NCBI GenBank assembly: GCA_964458415.1 | Contig: CAYWIT010000013.1 | Span: 10,826-74,825, forward strand | Length of the DNA stretch: 64,000 nt | Direction: 5' to 3' | Source: CAYWIT01 sp964458415 | GTDB lineage: Bacteria; Pseudomonadota; Alphaproteobacteria; Micavibrionales; UBA2020 | Part shown: one piece after another, positions 59,579 to 64,000 of the stretch | Layout: each line of letters begins with the position of its first letter | Numbering within the stretch: the stretch's first letter is position 1 | Program-made: the position numbers and the translations under genes | The notes under the pieces: generated by a model | Databases searched by the model: none | What the model saw: the letters and a program-made list of their open reading frames with translations, nothing else | What the model was told of the DNA's origin: nothing

Positions 59579-60562
59579 ATGCACTTAATAGCGATTCCTT
59601 TCCTTGCTCTGGGCTTTTTGTCTTGTGTGCCCCCCTCTTTCGCGACAGAGATCATCTGTCCGGACAAGACGGCTGCCGCACAAGGCTCCGTTGTTGATGA
59701 ATACGCTTTGGGCAAAGCCTATGACGAGGGCTACTGCGGACTCGCCGTTGAAAAAACACAAGCCGTCCTCTGGTACAGAAAAGCAGCAGAACAGGCCCAC
59801 ACGCTGGCGCAATATGAACTGGCGGAAACCTATTTTACCGGCGACGGTGTACCCACCGACTATCCGGAATCCAAAAAATGGTATCTGAAGGCTGCGGAAA
59901 GCGGCCATGGCCTCTCCCAGCTGCGTCTGGGATTCCTCTATGCCGAAAATCACTTCAAAGGCCTGACGACGGATTATGTCGAAGCGGAAAAATGGTTTTT
60001 AAAGGCGGCCGAACAAAATGCAGGGGATGCGCAATTCCGCCTTGGCAATTTCTACAACAACTATAAAGAACCGCGTGATCCCGACAATGGATTCATCTGG
60101 CTTCAAAAAGCAGCCGCAGGCGGACATCGGGTCGCCATGTTCGATCTCGCGCGGGCGCTGTTTGACGGCAAAGGCGTTGCCCGTAATCCGGAACTTGGCC
60201 TGTTCTGGATGAAAAAGGCCGCGGATGAAGATCTGCTACAGGCGCAAGTGGCTCTGGCCGAGATGTATGCAGAAGGCAAGGAAGTTCACAAAGATATCCC
60301 GACAGCCCTGCGATGGACGTTGAAAATTGCTCTAAAGCCGACAGCCTCGGTCTTTCAGCTCAACCGTGCCGGAGATATCTTTTTTGAAGGCTGGGAAACT
60401 GTCCCCAAAAACTATCCCACCGCCCGCAAGTTCTACGAGCGCGCCGCCGCCAAGGGAGATGTGCACGCCCTTGAACGTCTTGCGGAAATATATGACAACG
60501 GTCTGGGCGTAGAAAAAGACGCGCTCAAAGCAAAAGAATATCGGGAACAATCCGCCCGATAG
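59579..60562 (+). CDS. Exported Sel1-repeat protein
   Basis: A 327-residue protein with a signal peptide (LIAIPFLALGFLSCVPPSFA). It has about seven Sel1-like (TPR-type) repeats of 36 residues: ALGKAYDEGYCGLAVEKTQA, AQYELAETYFTGDGVPTDYP, AMFDLARALFDGKGVARNPE and ALERLAEIYDNGLGVEKDAL. Sel1 proteins act as periplasmic scaffolds or regulators of envelope processes. It follows the TerC-like gene by 6 bp and is probably co-transcribed. Confidence 0.9.
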   Translation: MHLIAIPFLALGFLSCVPPSFATEIICPDKTAAAQGSVVDEYALGKAYDEGYCGLAVEKTQAVLWYRKAAEQAHTLAQYELAETYFTGDGVPTDYPESKKWYLKAAESGHGLSQLRLGFLYAENHFKGLTTDYVEAEKWFLKAAEQNAGDAQFRLGNFYNNYKEPRDPDNGFIWLQKAAAGGHRVAMFDLARALFDGKGVARNPELGLFWMKKAADEDLLQAQVALAEMYAEGKEVHKDIPTALRWTLKIALKPTASVFQLNRAGDIFFEGWETVPKNYPTARKFYERAAAKGDVHALERLAEIYDNGLGVEKDALKAKEYREQSAR

Positions 60563-60568
60563 GGCGCT

Positions 60569-62768
60569 TTACCTCTTCCACACCACGATTTGTCCGTTTC
60601 TGGAATCGCGGTAGCCGCTATAGTCGTTCGGCGTGGCCATGGCGGTGTTTTTATCCGTCCCTTTTGCGAAAGCCTGCCGCAGGCTGTCGGCGGGGGTTTC
60701 ACCGCCGGTTCCCACATGTAGCGCCGTGATATCGTGGCCCGTCTTGCGGCGGGTCAGTTCCTTCGCCATTCCCTTCATGATTTTTGTCCAATGTTCTGCG
60801 GAAAGATGTTCCCCCAGCGTCTCGAGACTGTCGAGGCACATCTCGCCCTTCTCTCCGCGCCAGGCCCAGGCTTGCCCGACAATCCGGCCCTTGGCGTTTT
60901 CAACCACATAAAAGCCGCCGTTTTCCGAGGTAAATCCATGTTTGGCGCAATCTTCCCCGGCGCTGCCGACCGACTGGCAGCAGTCCGTCGCTTCGCCCAG
61001 AAACAAGCCGCGAATATCGTTGGCAGGCAGGCGATAGAATTTTCCACCCGCCATCCCGAATTTATCGCCCTCAATCGTCATCTCGGGAATATTTTTTGTG
61101 GTCGAAGGGCCTTTTTTAACAAGTTTCAAGGCTTTATTAAAATCGGCCTCTTCCACATTATATTCGAAACAGAGCGCCGCCAGCTCCGGATGCTCGGCGG
61201 CCTTATTAAAGGCGAATTTCGCGACTTCGGCACGGGTATTGACCATCGACCAGGTTCTGCCGTCGGCGGACTTGAGCGGCGCAGGCAGCTTGTCCGCAAA
61301 TTTTACCAGTCTGGCCATCGCAGGCCCGCATTTCAGCACAGCATCGCCCCAGTCCTTGAGGTTAGCGGTATTGCCCGCAGGTAATTTGATCATCTGGATC
61401 AGATCGTGCAGCGGCTGACCTCCCGCCGTGCCCCATTGTTCCAGATATTGCAGCACACGCTGTTCCGACTGGAACAGCCCCGCTGCGTGGAAAGCCATGA
61501 TGCTGGCCTCCTTGCCGGAATAGCTCTCCCGCTTCAGGGCGGGCAGCAGCGCTTCATAGCAGGCTTTTTTGAAATGCGCCGGATTCTGGTCGTGCAGTCC
61601 TGCAGGCGGGTTCATGCGCACGGTTTTCTGCCAGTGCGCTACGCCTGCCTGCCAGGCTTTCAGGACTTGTTTTTGTTCTTTGCTCAGCTTGTTTTTATCC
61701 GCGCCGTGCTCGATCAGCAGTTGAACTACCTCAGCATGTCCGCTCTGTGCCGCCGAAACGAGCGCCTGATTATTCCGTACCGTGACATCCGCGCCGTGCT
61801 CGATCAGCAGTTGAACTACCTCAGCATGTCCTTGCCGTGCCGCCCANNNNNNNNNNNNNNNNNNNNNNNNNNNNNNNNNNNNNNNNNNNNNNNNNNNNNN
61901 NNNNNNNNNNNNNNNNNNNNNNNNNNNNNNNNNNNNNNNNNNNNNNTGCCGCCCAGACAATTGCTTCATTATTCTGCGCCGTGACATCCGCGCCGTGCTC
62001 GATCAGCAGTTGAACTACCTCAGCATATCCGTTATATGCCGCCGAAACAATCGCCTGATTATACCGCCCTGTGACATCCGCGCCGTGTTCGATCAGCAGC
62101 TTAACCATTTCCGTGTGCCCGCTTCCTGCCGCCCGAACAATCGCCCGATTCTCCTTTGCCCTGACATCCGCGCCATGATCAATCAGTAGTTGAACCGTCT
62201 CCGCATGCCCGTTTTGTGCCGCTAGGGCAATCGCCCAATTATCTAGAGCCCTGACATCTGCGCCATGGTCGATTAACAGTTGGACCACACCCAGATGCCC
62301 ATTTTCCGACGCCAAGACAAGCGCCCAATTATTTTGTACTGTCACATCCACGCCACGACTGATCAGGGATTTTACTTTCGCCAGATCACCACATTGGCAA
62401 GAGATCATAAGCTGTGCTTTCAGCCTCTGTCCTACGTAAAAATTGACTTTGAGCTGCTTGTGAAATGCAGAAACAATACGGGTATAGGCGGTTAAAAAAT
62501 CTTCTTTCTCCTTTTCATGCGGCATGGACACCGTCTCACTTTTCAGGAAGGCGGCGCCCTGTCTTGCCGCTGCCAGCAGATTTTCCACCGTCACCTCTGT
62601 CCCCGCCTTCGCCTGTTGCAGCGCGTAACCCGGCAGGATTTTTTCAACGGCGGCAGCCTGCACCGCATCTTCAAGACGCAAAGTCGCCACCGCCTGCAGC
62701 GCTTGCCGCACCGGTTCGGGAACTAACTTCTGATTTTGTCCATTTTTCGACATGGGAAAAGTGTACAC
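60569..62768 (-). CDS. Ankyrin-repeat protein with GNAT-like C-terminal region, interrupted by an assembly gap
   Basis: Two open frames flank a 100-N gap. The N-terminal frame (62768 leftwards) has a helical start, then ankyrin repeats (NNWALVLASENGHLGVVQLL, DHGADVRALDNWAIALAAQN). The C-terminal frame resumes with WAARQGHAEVVQLLIEHGAD, two repeats, and a 290-residue domain with EATDCCQSVGSAGEDCAKHG and GGFYVVENAKGRIVGQAWAW, like a GNAT-type fold. Both edges stop at the same repeat phase, so this is most likely one gene with more or fewer repeats than shown. No signal peptide. Possibly an effector-like or regulatory protein. Confidence 0.75.
61847..61946. other. Assembly gap (100 N) inside the ankyrin array
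   Basis: Exactly 100 unknown bases, a conventional scaffold gap length. Both edges carry the same nonamer tgccgccca, and the repeats around it are nearly identical 99-bp units, so the assembler probably broke at the repeat. True gap size is unknown. Confidence 0.9.
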
Positions 62769-62813
62769 AAAAATATGTTATATGTAAATATAGATGTTTT
62801 TTATTATATAATA

Positions 62814-63716
62814 TCAATTACTTAATATATCATCTGCCGTGTAGCCTTGCATATACAGAAGCGAAACCAGATCCGTGCGCCGGATCTGGAAGGGTGTTGC
62901 TTCCTGCACCGCAGGTTTTCCAAAATATCCGACCCCGGTCCCCGCGGCCTGCAGCATCGGAATATCGTTAGCCCCGTCACCAATGGCCAGTACGGCGGCA
63001 GGGGCCAGATTCAAGACGTTGGCCATCTCGCGCAAAGTCTGCACCTTGGCGTGTTTGTCAAGAATGGGGGGCAGTACCGCCCCCGTCAAAGCGCCGTTGG
63101 AAACTTCAAGCCGATTGCCAAAATTCCTCCAGAATCCAAGCCGATCACCAACAGCCTGCGTGAATTGCTCGAACCCGCCGGAAACCAGAACGCATTTGAC
63201 GCCAAACCGGTTCATGGTTTTCACCAGTGTTTCCGCGCCTTGTGAAAACCTGACTTTACTCACTGTTTCAAACAACGCGGAAAGCGGCAAGCCCTTCAAA
63301 AGCAGGACCCGCTGGCGAAGGGCTTCGGGGAAATCGATCTCGCCACGCATGGCCTGCGCCGTGATCGGGGCAATCTTGTCCTTGATCCCCAGATGCTCTG
63401 CCAGATCATCGAGCGACTCGCCCTGAATGATCGTGGCATCCATATCTGCCACCAGCAGCTTTTTCTTGCGGAAATTGTCTAACGGCTGCACAAAAATATC
63501 AAAACTGGCTAATTGTTGCAGGGTTTTACGCGCCGCATTTACCAAAGCATCAGAACGTCCCGAAAGAATAATATCCACCCCCCTTTCGAGGCAGAGCGTA
63601 TCAACCGCAAGGATCTCCGCGCCAAGCCTGCGGAGCAGGGCAACCGCCCGATCCTCCGCAGATTTTGGCAGGCTTCCCCTGCTGTTTCCGACAATCGTAA
63701 CGACCGTTCTTTCCAT
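62814..63716 (-). CDS. serB: Phosphoserine phosphatase
   Basis: A 300-residue HAD-family enzyme making serine from phosphoserine. HAD motif I KLLVADMDATIIQGESLDDL, motif II VLVSGGFEQFT, motif III/IV AVLAIGDGANDIPMLQAAGT are complete. An N-terminal ACT-like region (about 1-75) precedes them. ATG 63716 is chosen because the family begins with TVVTIVG and GGAAAACGGT lies upstream; an earlier ATG (63749) is also open. It is divergent from serC, which catalyses the preceding step. Confidence 0.95.
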   Translation of the reverse strand: MERTVVTIVGNSRGSLPKSAEDRAVALLRRLGAEILAVDTLCLERGVDIILSGRSDALVNAARKTLQQLASFDIFVQPLDNFRKKKLLVADMDATIIQGESLDDLAEHLGIKDKIAPITAQAMRGEIDFPEALRQRVLLLKGLPLSALFETVSKVRFSQGAETLVKTMNRFGVKCVLVSGGFEQFTQAVGDRLGFWRNFGNRLEVSNGALTGAVLPPILDKHAKVQTLREMANVLNLAPAAVLAIGDGANDIPMLQAAGTGVGYFGKPAVQEATPFQIRRTDLVSLLYMQGYTADDILSN

Positions 63717-63791
63717 ACCGTTTTCCACTTTCAAGAACAGCATAAGCATGTCTATAATGTTTGCAATTTCTTTTATTCAAGGAGCTTTTTC

Positions 63792-64000
63792 ATGACCGCA
63801 CAGCGCCCCGCCACCCGCCCCGCCAACCCCTGTTTTTCCTCCGGCCCCTGCGCCAAACGCCCGGGCTGGAGCCTTGACGCGCTCAGAAATACGTACCTTT
63901 CCCGTTCGCACCGCACCGCCGCCGGGGTCAGGCGTATATACGAGATTACCGAACGTTCAAAAAAAATTCTGGGCATGCCGGATGATTACAAACTGGCGCT
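63792..64000 (+). CDS. serC: Phosphoserine aminotransferase (partial, 5' end only)
   Basis: The first 69 residues before the window ends: RPANPCFSSGPCAKRPGWSL, SHRTAAGVRRIYEITERSKK and ILGMPDDY. This is the N-terminus of the alphaproteobacterial form of SerC, the PLP enzyme converting 3-phosphohydroxypyruvate and glutamate to phosphoserine. GGAGC lies seven bases before the ATG. Divergent from serB across 75 bp. Confidence 0.93.
   Translation, partial: MTAQRPATRPANPCFSSGPCAKRPGWSLDALRNTYLSRSHRTAAGVRRIYEITERSKKILGMPDDYKLA

Overview
The window looks like the chromosome of a Gram-negative alphaproteobacterium. Supporting genes are a CpdR-type response regulator beside an MJ0042 zinc-ribbon protein and ftsEX, a homospermidine synthase, a host-attachment family protein, alphaproteobacterial-type SerB/SerC, an inverse-autotransporter-type outer-membrane protein and several lipoproteins. 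The lineage (perhaps near Micavibrio) is a guess; no rRNA is present.

Layout: 1-7.7 kb holds a methyltransferase (partial), a MutT-like Nudix hydrolase, a DnaQ-like protein with substituted catalytic residues, homoserine dehydrogenase, an OmpA-like lipoprotein, a host-attachment protein, a class I amidotransferase and a two-gene Aer-like energy taxis receptor. 7.8-9.9 kb is a minimal integrase element next to tRNA-Gly(TCC), with TATGCCCC repeats at both ends. 10-20.4 kb carries an odd dicarboxylate-symporter homologue coupled to an ankyrin protein, a tyrosyl-tRNA synthetase fused to an acetyltransferase domain, CpdR, a zinc-ribbon membrane protein, then ftsE-ftsX-ydcF-like-plsC. 20.4-20.9 kb has no gene but holds a hairpin-rich minus-strand candidate RNA ending in a terminator. 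21-25 kb encodes an invasin-like barrel protein and a secreted partner that appear to share one split Ig-like domain. 25-46.5 kb is mostly housekeeping: tRNA-Leu, uvrC, pgsA, parC, an overlapping asmA-yihY-purB-recO operon, an acyl-CoA dehydrogenase, an ECF sigma factor with a VWA-domain membrane protein, homospermidine synthase, radC, map, cinA-like and coaD.

46.6-56.8 kb is a 10.2-kb integrative element in tRNA-Lys(TTT), bounded by a perfect 53-bp direct repeat and carrying matching 22-bp integrase arm-type repeats at each end. It encodes a three-gene ABC-3C-type defence cassette (PD-(D/E)XK nuclease, small middle component, Rad50/SMC-like ATPase), two exported lipoproteins behind a c4-like antisense RNA leader, a winged-helix-like protein, a cluster of TGACAAG iterons with a 19-bp inverted repeat, a primase-helicase, an AlpA-like regulator and a tyrosine integrase. 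The design parallels P4-type phage satellites, but no capsid or packaging genes are visible. A third partial att copy downstream suggests an earlier insertion at the same tRNA.

57-64 kb returns to the chromosome: exported MsrA, a small exported acidic protein, a lysine/alanine-rich histone-H1-like protein with a clear promoter and terminator, a TerC-family membrane protein, a Sel1-repeat protein, an ankyrin-repeat protein broken by a 100-N assembly gap, serB, and the start of divergent serC. Functional calls rest on reading the proteins and motifs; no database search was run.
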